Shown: positions 19,972 to 29,636 of the stretch, piece by piece
Layout: every line of letters begins with the position of its first letter
Position numbering within the stretch: the first letter of the stretch is position 1
Origin: Chara braunii
Taxonomy: Eukaryota > Streptophyta > Charophyceae > Charales > Characeae
NCBI GenBank assembly: GCA_003427395.1
Contig: BFEA01000141.1
Location: 533,561-563,542, forward strand
Length of the DNA: 29,982 bases
Direction: 5' to 3'
Program-made: the position numbers and the translations under genes
Notes under the pieces: generated by a model
The model's input: only the letters and a program-made list of their open reading frames with translations
What the model was told of the DNA's origin: nothing
The model's database searches: none

Positions 19972-20494
19972 TGCGAGGCTACGCCCGCTCAGCCCCCTCG
20001 GGGCCCTTTTTGCAGTATGTCGGCCGCCCTAAGTGAAGGCAGGCGCGACAGGCCCTCAGGGCCTCGAATTTTCAGGGTACCCCGCAACTGGTGAAATTCA
20101 GACAGTTGCTCTGCGCCAGTTGGTTGAAGGCGCCCAGGCCCAGGCCATATTTTGCAAATGTATCTGAATGGTGACCTGGGCCAGACTCGTGGAAAAGGCC
20201 GTGAGCAGGCCAAGGGCAGTTGGGCACATGTAACCATCAGGCCCTGGGCCTGCGTGTGGAAGTCTGGGCCTGTGCCTACCGGGGCCTACCGGAATCTTCC
20301 TGGACTGGACGCAGGCAGGCCACTTCGATATAGGGAAGGGCCTGCCTCCTCATTCGGCATTCGGGTGCTGGCTGCATGCTGCGCGAGCGCTGCTGCGCTA
20401 TTTGCTGGCAGGTTGGCACTCACGCTCTCACGGGCGAGCAAGTAGTAGCGGGCAGCCATAGCCGAGCTGCTCTGCTGAGAGCTGGGTGTGACGC
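19972..20494 (+). mobile_element. Truncated LTR, inverted copy of 25408-25930
   Basis: This starts TGCGAGG like the other LTRs and is collinear with the reverse complement of 25408-25930. Both segments are 523 bp with no net length difference. A 97-residue readable stretch in the two copies differs at three positions. At 20494/20495 the LTR is cut and joined to the C-terminal end of an oppositely oriented gypsy pol. Confidence 0.85.
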
Positions 20495-20904
20495 GAGTAG
20501 GATGTGGAGCCGAAGGTACCGGCTTGCCTTGTAACTTGCGTTCATAACGTGTGAGAACGTCGGGCGCTGTTGCCTGAAGTTCCGTACAGGTCGACCAACG
20601 GTCAACCTTATGGCTACAGTAAGAGAAATGGACCAAGTACTCTGTCGGCCTGTTGCCGTAGCGTCGTTGGGAGATGATGTCGCCAACCTCTTGAAAACCG
20701 TCCATAGAGGGTGGATCTTGCGATCGTCGCCTGGGAAAGTCGTCGTGTTCCGCTGGAGTGAACAATGTTAACTTCGAGCAAGTGGGCGGGCACCTGCATG
20801 ACAAATGAAGGTCCTCCAAGTGCATCCCCGACGGGTGCCACAATGGGCCAGGGCCCCATCCACTTCGGGAGGAGCTTGCGAGAGATATCTTGTTCGAGGC
20901 TGAA
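20495..20904 (-). pseudogene. Integrase C-terminal region with chromodomain-like end
   Basis: The reading is split over two frames. One has GPWPIVAPVGDALGGPSFVMQVP (20859 downward), matching the GPWEVLDVVG...SYVIRIPGH block of the related integrases. The other (to 20495) has DFPRRRSQDPPSMDG, VGDIISQRRYGN, EYLVHFSYCSHKVDRWSTCTEL and APDVLTRYERKLQGK. The last blocks correspond to a diverged chromodomain-like fold. A frameshift near 20780 separates them, and the frame then continues into antisense LTR sequence. Confidence 0.65.
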
Positions 20905-21963
20905 TTACGCGGCGGAGACCCATACGGGGTCGCCGGCGCGGAACGGACAAGGAAGACGCTGGCGGTTGGCCTGTTGGCGCATACGTTGCTGCGTCTTCAA
21001 CATCTGGTCGAGTGCCTTGACAAGAAGCTCTTGCATCCGACGAATGAAGAGAAGATGGCTGTCGCTTTTGGCCGCCTGTGGGATAATCGTGTCCAACGGA
21101 GAAGTGACCGGAGAGGCATGCTCGAACTCAAAGGGCGACATCCTGATAGCCGGATGGATAGACGAGTTGTATGCCAACTCGACATCCAGCAGCTGCTCAA
21201 CCCAATCCTTTTGGTCGGGACGGATGAGAGTGCGAAGTAGGACCTGTGCGGTCTGATGCGCCCTCTCCGTTTGGCCATCGGTTTGGGGGTGGCGAGCCGA
21301 ACTCGGTTTGAGAGACGAGGCCCATCGTTTGATGAGCGCCAACCAACAATCGGACATGAACCGAGTATCACGGTTGCAAACGATTTCCTTGGGGTAACCC
21401 TTGGTTCGAATCCAACCGGCGTAAAGAACCTCGGCCAACTCCGGCGCTTTGGCATGATAGTGGCAAGGCAAAAACATGACAAACTTGGTAAGTCGGTTGA
21501 CCACCGTGAGAATCCCATCCACACCAGTCTTGTGCTTGGGGAACGGCCCGGTAATGTCCATGGCAATCGCTTCCCTTCGGCGCAAGGGGACCGGTAATGG
21601 TCGCAACTCGCCGTACGGACAATGATTGCGGGATTTGCAACGTCGGCAAACCTCGCATGACTCGCAATAGCGTGTGACGTCGTCCGAGAAGACCGGCCAC
21701 CAAAAGTGCTCGCTGAGTCGGCCAATCATACGATTGACTCCAAAATGTTCGGTGGAGGGAGCGTTGTGGAACTCGCCAAGAAGTCGCGTGCGCAAGTGTG
21801 AATCTCGCGGTGCACAAAGAAGATCCTTCCCCCGCGAGTGGATGAGCAAATATCCCTCTTGGATGCGATAGTGCAATGGCGCCGGATTGGGAGAGGAACA
21901 ATTTGCGTACTTGTCGCGGAACTCGGGGACGGCTTGGTAGCTGCGGATGAAGCTGTCTTGCAA
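20905..21963 (-). pseudogene. Integrase with altered catalytic residue
   Basis: This is a 352-residue open frame. The zinc finger has EFHNAPSTEHFG with CESCEVCRRC, and is followed by the YGELRPLPVP linker. The first catalytic Asp (AMDITGP) and the Glu (HPQTDGQTERAH) are present. At the second catalytic position the usual SDRD reads CNRD, so the Asp that binds metal in this family is Asn (codon AAC, about 21374-21379). The GVDGILTVVNRLTKF block also shows Asn where VDR is usual. The long open frame survived, but the enzyme would be expected to be inactive. Confidence 0.8.
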
Positions 21964-21969
21964 GTCGTC

Positions 21970-22370
21970 GTCAATCTCAAGAGTCGAGTAGACTGCGGTA
22001 CAATGGTCCGAACGTTGTGAGAGAGCATCCGCAAAACAGTTAGACTTGCCCGGAATGTGGTCGGGGAAAAAGTCAAACTGGTCGATGAAGGCGATCCAAC
22101 GGGCAATGGTGCTATTGACCGTGTCTTGGGTCTTGTAGAAGATACAATGGATTGTTATCCGTTACCCATCGAAACTGCCGTCGACCGAGAAAAAAATGCC
22201 CCGCCAGTGCTTGAGCGCGTGTACGAAGGCCAATAGTTCCTTCTTCTGTGCGTCGTCAATCGAGTGCACGACGAGCACTTTCTTGCTAAAGTACTCGATC
22301 GGATGTCAGTCCACGCCATCATATTGCTCGAGGACGGCACCAATGCCAGCCGGACGCATCGGTAGTGACG
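21970..22370 (-). pseudogene. RNase H domain, broken
   Basis: The block RVTTDASGWHW (first Asp) ends the RT frame at about 22340. A frameshift follows. Another frame gives HPIEYFSKKVLVVHSIDDAQKKE and LLAFVHALKHW (Glu block), and then stops. The C-terminal IARWIAFIDQFDFFPDHI and GKSNCFADALSQR follow in a further frame just upstream of the integrase. Confidence 0.7.
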
Positions 22371-23566
22371 CGTGTCGGCAAAAGCGGATCGTAGATGCGC
22401 AACACCTCGGCGAATAGCAATGTGGCTTTGAGGGACAAAAAGGAAGCCCGCGCATTGTCGTCGAACTCGAATGGTTGGTCCTCGCATTGAAGCTTGGATA
22501 GATGAGTCGCGAACTCCGAGTATCCCTTGATAAAGCGTTGATAGTAGCCGACTAAGCCAAGTAATGAACAAACATTTGTGACGTTCTTCGGCTCCGGCCA
22601 CTCTTGGATGGCTTGGATCTTGTCCGACAACGGACTGATGCCCTCCGGTGTAACAAAATGGCCCAAGTACTCCAACTCTTGACGCACGAATTCACACTTG
22701 TCGCGATTGGCCTTGTACTTGGCGTGACGGAGTGTCTCCAACACATGTCAAAGGTGCTCGAGATGTTCCTCCAAGGTTCGGCTATAGATGAGAACGTCGT
22801 CCAAGTAGACCAGCACAAACCGGTCCAACATCGCACGGAACTCGTTGGTCATCACCTCTTGAAAAGTCGATCGGGCAGTGGTGAGGCCAAAAGGCATAAC
22901 AACCCACTCAAAATGCCCGTACCGCATCTTGAATGCAGATATGTAGCGATCTTGCAGGCGTATCGAGATCTGATGATAGCCCGACTTCAAGTCCAACTTC
23001 GAAAAGAATTTCGCGCCGCCGAAACGCTTGAGAAAGTCGTCAATGGGCGGAAGAGGTCCCGCATTTTTTACGGTTTGTGCGTTGAGCTTGCGGTAAGCGA
23101 TGCACAAGCGAAAATCCTTGTTCTTCTTCCTTACGAAGAGGACTGGCGCACCGTATGGTGAGCTACTAGGGCGGATCCAACCTTTGTCTAACAAATCATC
23201 GAGTTGCGCGCGGAGAACCGCGAGCTCTTCCTCGCTCATGCGATAGATGCATCCTTTCGGTGGCACGACACCGGCCTCAAGAATGATCTCGTGAGAGATC
23301 GGCTGATCCGACACCACACCGGTAGGAGACTCGAAGAGGTCGGTGAACTCGTCGAGCAACCGCACCACTCGGGGGTCCGAAGACAAGTCCGTAGGTGAAG
23401 ATTCGGTCGCCGTGACAGTCCGTAGAAAACATAGGCCTATCTCGTCGGTCCGCTCGTAAGCGCAAGTGGCTCGAAAAGACTTGGCCATTACAACTTGGCA
23501 CCGGATCGAAGGGTGCGGAAGAGGAATGGTACACAACACCTCGGCGCCGAGAGAGAAGGTTAACAA
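22319..23566 (-). pseudogene. pol: Gypsy reverse transcriptase, one stop
   Basis: The RT reads from 23566 as EFTDLFESPTGV, then DDLLDKGWIRPSSSPYGAPV, FRLCIAYRKLNAQ, FSKLDLKSGYHQISI (motif A), VVMPFGLTTARSTFQ and YLDDVLIYSRTLEEHLEHL (motif C). A TGA at 22748-22750 follows, where a CGA arginine codon is likely to have mutated at CpG. The same frame continues to 22319 with KANRDKCEFV, LEYLGHFVTPEG and the SLLGLVGYYQRFI connection. The polymerase triad is intact. The upstream linker to the protease is interrupted by the foldback insertion. Confidence 0.85.
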
Positions 23567-23581
23567 TAGTTGTATTTTTCA

Positions 23582-24000
23582 TCACCACTTCAGGATGCAG
23601 CCTGCCGAAACAGGTGGTTTTCAGGGTCTTCGGACCTTTGACCACTTCAGGACCATTCAGGTCTGAAAATCCTGAATGGTCCTGAAGTGGTGAAAGCTTC
23701 GAAGACCCTGAAAACCACCTGTTTAGGCACGCTGCATCCTCAAGTGGTGAAGGGTGGTTTTCATGGTCTTCGAACCTTTCACCACTTCAGGACCATTCAG
23801 GATTTTCAGACTGCCCAAAACTCTCACTTGACCACTTCAGGACACCCTTCACCACTTCAGGACCCTTCACCACTTCAGGACACCCTTCACCACTTCAGGA
23901 TGCAGCCTGCCTAAACAGGTGATTTTTAGAGTCTTCGGACCTTTCAACACTTCAGAACCATTCAGGATTTTCAGACTGCCCAAAACTCTCACTTCATAAT
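23582..24000. repeat. Foldback insertion with ACCACTTCAGGA repeats
   Basis: This insertion separates the protease and RT of the minus-strand gypsy. Positions 23582-23661 and 23671-23750 are inverted arms of exactly 80 bp with six mismatches, around a 9-nt loop (23662-23670). Partial direct copies follow at 23751-23830 and 23888-24000. The motif ACCACTTCAGGA recurs in direct orientation at least seven times (near 23585, 23641, 23790, 23831, 23851, 23869 and 23890) and inverted in the right arm. Apparent open frames across it are low-complexity. Confidence 0.85.
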
Positions 24001-24016
24001 TTTCATTTCTGAATTT

Positions 24017-24295
24017 TCAGTTACCCGATAACCGCTTGTGGGCGCCGAAGGCATCGCGAACGGTAAGTGTCCGTCGATGGAAGTTAACCGTGTGATCTGC
24101 ACTTGCAAGCCAAGACATCCCCAAAATGATGTCGAAGTCCGTATCCAAGACGTCAAACGTCACCGGTTCGCATGCATGAGGTGCGAAGTAAACCGGCACG
24201 ACTTCGATGTAGCAATCGAGTTGTTGCATCCGACCATCCGCCAACTTGATCGTCGAACTGGGAGCCCGCTGAACTTGTGCGCCAAGGCCCAACAA
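24017..24295 (-). pseudogene. pro: C-terminal half of gypsy aspartic protease
   Basis: From 24295 the frame reads IKLADGRMQ, then FDVLDTDFDIILGMSWLA, which is the conserved end of retropepsin-like gypsy proteases (ILGMSWL). DHTVNFHRRTLTV follows. The active-site half is missing: AT-rich unrelated sequence begins at about 24300. Confidence 0.75.
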
Positions 24296-24299
24296 CAGA

Positions 24300-25011
24300 T
24301 TTTATTTAAAATTTCGAATTTTCAAGGTCTCTATTCAAACTTTTGAATAAAATAATTAAAAAAAACAATAATTAAAAAAATTCGAAATTGAAAGTTCAGC
24401 AGGCTCCCAATCCCCAACAATAGAAATCCGAAAGAATAAAATAAAATTTTGAATTTCAGAATGCAATTGAAATACAGAATAATGTGGAACTGCAAAAAAA
24501 AAAAAAATTCCAAGTCCAATTAATTCCGAATTAAAAATAATAATAATACGAATTAAATTCCAGATGAAAGTATGCGCAGTAAATGGGGGAATAAGAACCC
24601 AAAACTTAACCCAAGGAGAGAGTTTTTTTTTGTTTTTTCAAAAAAATCAAATTCTGAAAAAAATGTCGAAAATCAGAAAAAAGAAATTTGAACTTCCAGT
24701 ATGCACAAATAAAAAACGAATCAGCGAAACGATTCCAGAAAAGACTTTCGAGAAATAAATTCGTGAAATAATTTGGATTTTCAAGAAGTGAAATTCGCAA
24801 AATAATTAAAAAAAAATTCGCGGAATAATTATAAAATTCAAGAAACGAATTCGCGAAATAATTGGGATTTTCAAAAAGATAAATTCTCGTAAATTCATGG
24901 GAAAAAAAATAAAATAAAAATAAAAATCGGGGAATAAATCATGGGATATTCCTATTTTCAAGAACATAAATCGCAAAACAAACTGCGGAATATTCCTAAT
25001 AAAATCGCAAA
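24300..25011. other. AT-rich DNA with GGAATATTCC-type repeats, no gene
   Basis: The composition changes sharply at 24300. The 24300-24700 part is A-rich (runs of A up to 14). From 24740 it carries TTCGCGAAATAATT and GATTTTCAAGAA phrases, and the 24940-25011 part reads as an inverted version of the 78-bp repeat at 19620-19971 (GATATTCCTATTTTCAAGAA, GGAATATTCC). The spacing here is irregular. The LTR end at 25012 directly adjoins it. Confidence 0.7.
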
Positions 25012-25930
25012 TGCAAGGAAGATGAGCATTAACGAACTCCAGCAATCAAACAGCATCATACATATGCGTCCAGATAGTCTTGACCTCGAACCAACAGCAG
25101 TCATGCATCACGAGATTCACCAAATTAGAACACACCAATAGTTCGTAATTGACAATGTTGAAATAGTCTCTCATCATCATCAACGAAGAACAAGAGTTGA
25201 TATCCTATTGGCGCTCAGCGCCCAGACTACTTGTGGCAGATCCTATCTAGCCTAATACTACAATGCCGATGTTGACAACAACAGCTCCCTGAGGTACGAG
25301 CATACAGCGGACAATACCGCACGCTTCCAGCACCAGGTATGTCTCTCGCAACACTCACAACCCCGATCCACACCACACAGATGCCACTTGCACCCAAGGA
25401 CCACCCTGCGTCACACCCAGCTCTCAGCAGAGCAGCTCGGCTATGGCTGCCCGCTACTACTTGCTCGCCCGTGAGAGCGTGAGTGCCAACCTGCCAGCAA
25501 ATAGCGTAGCAGTGCTCGCGCAACATGCAGCCAGCACCCGAATGCCGAATGAGGAGGCAGGCCCTTCCCTATATCGAAGTGGCCTGCCTGCGTCCAGTCC
25601 AGGAAGATTGCGGTAGGCCCCGGTAGGCACAGGCCCAGACCTCCACACGCAGGCCCAGGGCCTGATGGTTACATGTGCCCAACTGCCCTTGGCCTGCTCA
25701 CGGCCTTTTCCACGAGTCTGGCCCAGGTCACCATTCAGATACATTTGCAAAATATGGCCTGGGCCTGGGCGCCTTCAACCAACTGGCGCAGCGCAATTGT
25801 CTGAATTTCACCAGTTGCGGGGTACCCTGAAAATTTGAGGCCCTGAGGGCCTGTCGCGCCTGCCTTCACTTAGGGCGGCCGACATACTGCAAAAAGGGCC
25901 CCGAGGGGGCTGAGAGGGCGTAGCCTCGCA
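25012..25930 (-). mobile_element. 3' LTR (919 bp) of the right-hand gypsy
   Basis: On the minus strand the LTR runs from TGCGAGG (25930) to TTCCTTGCA (25012). The hairpin GGCGC-TGA-GCGCC lies at 25210-25222, 198 bp from the LTR end. The first 523 bp are nearly identical to the inverted truncated LTR at 19972-20494. The sequence from 25012 to about 25270 is collinear with the last ~250 bp of the LTR at 8209-9050. Confidence 0.85.
25337..25380 (+). other. Intron-like segment antisense to the LTR (44 nt)
   Basis: CACCAG/GTATGTCTC opens and CCACACAG/ATGCCAC closes a 44-nt interval on the strand opposite to LTR transcription. The same arrangement occurs antisense in the LTR at 8209-9050 (8686-8728, 43 nt) and in the LTR at 14232-15276 (14557-14602, 46 nt). 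Whether it is spliced is unknown. Confidence 0.3.
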
Positions 25931-25942
25931 TTCCCTCCATAT
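25931..25942 (-). promoter_or_regulatory. Polypurine tract
   Basis: The minus strand reads ATATGGAGGGAA directly before the LTR start, at the expected site for plus-strand priming. Confidence 0.65.
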
Positions 25943-25964
25943 CTTCGTTAGTCCTCTGAGAAGA

Positions 25965-28939
25965 TCAATCCTGAGCCATCTGGCGCTTTCCTTTTAATAC
26001 ATCCTTCTCATAGCGGGCAACGATTTGAGGAGCGGTCTGCGTCAATTCCTCCCTAGTAAACCAGCGGTCCTCCTTCGGATCTGTGTGATGTCTGAAGTGG
26101 ACGCGAAACTGCAGCTTTGGCTTTGGAGGACGTCCCCTTCCTGGAGGCTTCTAAACGGGCATCTCCCTGTGGTCGACGATATCAGTGATGTCGACTTCTC
26201 CGTCCATGGTTGGGGGCAGCATTGACCGACGAGAGGGAAACTGATCAGTTTCCTCGAATGCAGCGAGCTTAGAGGCGTGAAAGACTGGGTGAGTTATGAG
26301 ATGACCAGGGATACGGATGACATAAGATGGGCCATCAGGATCTGTCCCTACTACGTCTAAAACTTCCCAAGGTCCAAAGTATTGAGGCATGAGTTTGCGT
26401 GATATCCCGAACTCCTGTCCCAATTCTGAAGACTTGACCCAGACTCTATCCCCAACCTGAAATGTAGAAGGGCGACGATGTTTATTCTCAGATTCTATCA
26501 TTGCTGCCTGCGCCTTCTGCATGTGCTCTACAGCCTCCTGCATCTTCTGTTCATATCGGTAGGCAAACTCTAGTGTGCCTGGTGCAGCACTTGGCTGGTT
26601 GTCAGGAAGTAGGAAGTCTAAGGGTAGTCTAGGCTTAAACGTTAGTTGTAGATTGTTAGGACTCACCCCTGTAGCGCTGTGTACAGCGTTATTATACAGA
26701 CTGACGACAAGTGCAAGCTTTTCGTCCCAGTCCACCTGGTTGGGCTTGATAAAATGCCTCAACAGGTGTTGCACAACGCGGTTCATCTGTTCGGCCTGGC
26801 CGTTGGCTTCGGGATGATTCCCAGAAGTCGTCTGCAGTTGAGTTCCTTGTTCAGCTGCAGCGGCCTTCCATAACTCGCTTGTAAACCGGACATCCCGGTC
26901 GCTTACAATAGACTTGGGTAATCCGAAATCTCTTACCCAGTTCTCTTTGAACAGCTTAATCACGTACTCAGTCTTTGCTGTCTCAGGCATTGCTACTAAC
27001 CTAGCAAACTTACTAAACCTATCCACGATGACGAAGTTCTGTCTCATCCCACTCTTGCTGGTGACCAGCGTATCCATGAAGTCCATGGACAAACTTTCAC
27101 CCGGCCGTTCCGGAATCGGAAGGGGCTTGAGCAGCCCAAGAGGAGCCTGAGTACGGGGCTTGTCCTGTGACAAACTTGACAAGTTTCCACGTACAGCTTA
27201 GCATCTTTTAACATCGTGGGCCACCAGAACCTTTGCAGCAAATTGGCTGCGGTTTTCTTAAACCCAAAATGGCCGGTGGCGTCATGACACTCGCCTAAAA
27301 ACAAACTACGCAAAGATTCTCTACTAGGAACACATAGACGTTTATTCCCTTCCTTCTCGAGAAACAGCAACCCATTGATCAACTCAAACTCAGCGGAGGT
27401 CTTCTTATCCTTCGCCTCAAGTCTGCGTATAATCTCGGACATAAACTGGTCCTCGCGATAGGCTTCCACCAAAGACTGAGTAACATCATCCGTCAGATCG
27501 AACTCAGTAATCAGCGCACCCGAGAAGTCTGGTCTGCGCGACAAGGCATCAGCAACCTTGTTGTACTCCCCTTTGAGATACTGAGGGTCAAAGTCATATT
27601 GTTCAATGACTTCGATCCAACGCTTGAGAGCGTCAGAGAGTACCGGTTGGGTTCTCATCCATCTCAGGGTCTGATGATCAGTCCTAAGGATGAAGAACCG
27701 CCCAAGGAGATAGTGTCTCCAATGGGTGAGAGCCTTGTACACCACATAGAGTTCCTTCTCATAAGTGGACTTAGCCAACTTCTGAGACGACATTTTCTTG
27801 GACATGTACTCTACTAGCCTCAACTTTGGCCCCTCCTGTTGCGCGAGCACGGCGCCAATACCATATTGGCTGGCATCCGTGGTGACTATGAACAACTTAT
27901 CAGGATCAGGAAGTTTCAAGACCTCATAGTGCGTCAATGCATGCTTTAGATGTCTGAAAGCAGCTTCGCACTCATCTGTCCACTTCCACGGGGTGTCAAG
28001 GCGGGTTAGATCAGTCAAAGGGGCGGCCACTATGCTATAGTTCTTTACAAAAGTTCTGTAGTAGCCTGTCATCCCTAAGAAAGATCTCATCTCAGTCACG
28101 GACTGAGGACGTGGCCAATCACGAATGCTGGCGACCTTCGCGTCATCGGGCTTCAACCCTTCCGCGGAGATCTCATGCCCCAAGTACAAGACACGGGTGC
28201 GGCCAAACTCGCACTTCTCACCGTTGATCTTGAACTTGTGCTGTCGCAGGAGATCGAGGACTTTGTCCAAGTGTGCAACATGTTCCTCGACAGTCTTACT
28301 AAAAATAAGTATGTCATCGAGGTACACGATGACAAACTTATCCAAGTAGTCATGGAATATCCGATTCATAGCGTGCTGAAAGGTGCCAGGAGCATTGCAG
28401 AGGCCAAAAGGCATCACCACAAACCCGTACAGGTCGTACCTGGTCTGAAAAGCGGTTTTGTGTTGATCCTCGGGCCGGATTGCAATCTGATGGTACCTGG
28501 ACTTCAGATCTATCTTGCTGAAGTACCAGCACCCTTGCACTCTATCTAGCAGATCGTCGATGCGCGTTAGGGGCTCTCTGTTCTTCACAGCGATGGCATT
28601 GAGGCCCCTATAGTCAATGCACATCCTGAGAGTGCCCTCCTTCTTCTTAGGTACAAATAGAACTGGAGACCCATAAGGAGAGACACTCGGTCGGATCCAA
28701 CCCTTTTCTACGAGTTCCTTGAGTTGGCGGCGAAGCTCATCAAGCTCGCCTAGAGACATCCGATAGATCCTACCCTTTGGAATACTAGACCCTGGGATAA
28801 TCTCTATAGCATGGACGACCTCCCTCTCAACAACCCCTGTAGGCTCCTCAAATAGATCAGGGTACTTGGCAACTACTCCCTCTATCTCTGGCGGCATTTT
28901 TACCGGCTCGCCTGCAGCAGAGACGTAAACTAGATACAT
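25965..28939 (-). pseudogene. pol: Gypsy pol: RT, RNase H, integrase (two lesions)
   Basis: The first frame (28939-27044, 631 residues) holds RT with MCIDYRGLN, KIDLKSRYHQIAI (motif A, about residue 144), MPFGLCNAPGTFQ and YLDDILIF (motif C, about residue 206). RNase H follows (TTDASQYGIGAVLAQQ, YEKELYVVYKAL, LRTDHQTL, KVADALSRR), then the integrase zinc finger (ECHDATGHFGFKK; CQVCHR). One missing base near 27172 shifts the frame. Integrase continues from 27182 with SMDFMDTL, VSDRDVRF and HPEANGQAEQMN (D,D,E intact), then VGDRVWVKSSELGQEFG and FHASKLAAF, to a TAG at 26151-26153. In the same frame the chromodomain-like end (VHFRHHTDPKEDRWFTREEL) continues to a TGA at 25965. All catalytic residues are kept, so only these two changes break the polyprotein. 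Confidence 0.9.
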
Positions 28940-29607
28940 ACCCTCCTCTCTGGATTTTGCTTATAATACTTGTAGAACGCGGCCGCACACAAGAATCCGT
29001 GGGAATCGATCATACTACTAGCCTTAAACTTGTGTAATCTGGCGGTTCCCCCATTTGGCAAAGTGTGTTTGACCACCTTTCGGTCCCAGTCAAACTGGGG
29101 CTGTGCCACGGAGAGGTAGTACATACCCAATAGCATGTCCATGGGGAGCTCGTCGCTAACCAGGAATGAGACATGATGCCTCAGTTCCCCTCTCACGTAC
29201 GGGAAAAGACACTCTATGTCTTTTAGGTAGTCATGGACTACTATGCGTTGTTTATTGGCGCAGGTCGACTCCACAGGTCGACTCAGGCGCTGCACTTGCC
29301 CCTGTAAGCGCAGCCTCTCAACGCACGCGCGACTAATAAAGTTCCTAGTCGAGCAAGTGTCGTAATAGGCCCCGGCCTTACGGCCTCCTATGACTACCTC
29401 GCTGACAAACATTTCACTCCTAGGGGCTTTGACTAACGTCGTCCAAGAAGCTAGTGGGTCTGATCTAGACCACTCATCCTCTAGCTCCTCTAAGGATTCA
29501 AACACATTCATCGAACAGAGGGTCGATGGGTCTGAATGTGTTTGCGGGACGACTGAAGAGTCTGTAGCTTGGGCCATTTCTCGCGAAGGTGAGGGTGTAT
29601 CCACCAC
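28930..29607 (-). CDS. pro: Gypsy protease ORF with DTC active-site motif
   Basis: This is a 225-residue frame. An acidic N-terminal stretch (SLEELEDEWSRSD) is followed by AGAYYDTCSTRNFIS, which sits where the retropepsin active-site loop DTG/DSG-(A/S)xxxFI belongs. The Gly is replaced by Cys (TGC). The flap-end motif appears as MDMLLGMYYLSVAQPQFDW. The frame ends in KQNPERRVCI at a TAG that overlaps the ATG of the RT frame by 10 nt (28930-28939), and it is in a different frame from both gag and RT. Either a frameshift mutation or a translational frameshift/re-initiation arrangement would explain this. The Cys change could weaken proteolysis. Confidence 0.75.
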   Translation of the reverse strand: MVDTPSPSREMAQATDSSVVPQTHSDPSTLCSMNVFESLEELEDEWSRSDPLASWTTLVKAPRSEMFVSEVVIGGRKAGAYYDTCSTRNFISRACVERLRLQGQVQRLSRPVESTCANKQRIVVHDYLKDIECLFPYVRGELRHHVSFLVSDELPMDMLLGMYYLSVAQPQFDWDRKVVKHTLPNGGTARLHKFKASSMIDSHGFLCAAAFYKYYKQNPERRVCI

Positions 29608-29636
29608 CGCGACCCTAGTAGGAACAACTACTATTC

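Larger units (their letters stand above)
20495..24295 (-). mobile_element. Decayed Ty3/gypsy element, third family, minus strand
   Basis: On the minus strand the order is protease end (24295-24017), a repeat insertion (about 24000-23582), RT (23566-22319), RNase H (22370-21970), integrase (21963-20905) and a C-terminal domain (20860-20495). No LTR of its own is visible. Its 3' end abuts a truncated LTR of the other family. Residue-level similarity to the two other minus-strand elements is only family-level (for example RLCIAYRKLN versus RMCIDYRGLN), so it is a separate lineage. Confidence 0.8.

Noticed and set aside
20152-20445. 97-residue open frame conserved in two inverted copies (also 25457-25750)
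   Set aside because: Both lie within nearly identical LTR sequence. The similarity is explained by recent duplication, and the frame has no domain.
21403-21413. GGTTCGAATCC resembling a tRNA T-arm
   Set aside because: It lies inside the integrase coding region of the minus-strand gypsy, and no acceptor, D or anticodon arms fit around it.
23780-23900. CRISPR-like spaced direct repeats (ACCACTTCAGGA)
   Set aside because: Repeats are short, spacers are irregular and themselves repetitive, inverted copies occur, and the context is a eukaryotic retrotransposon.
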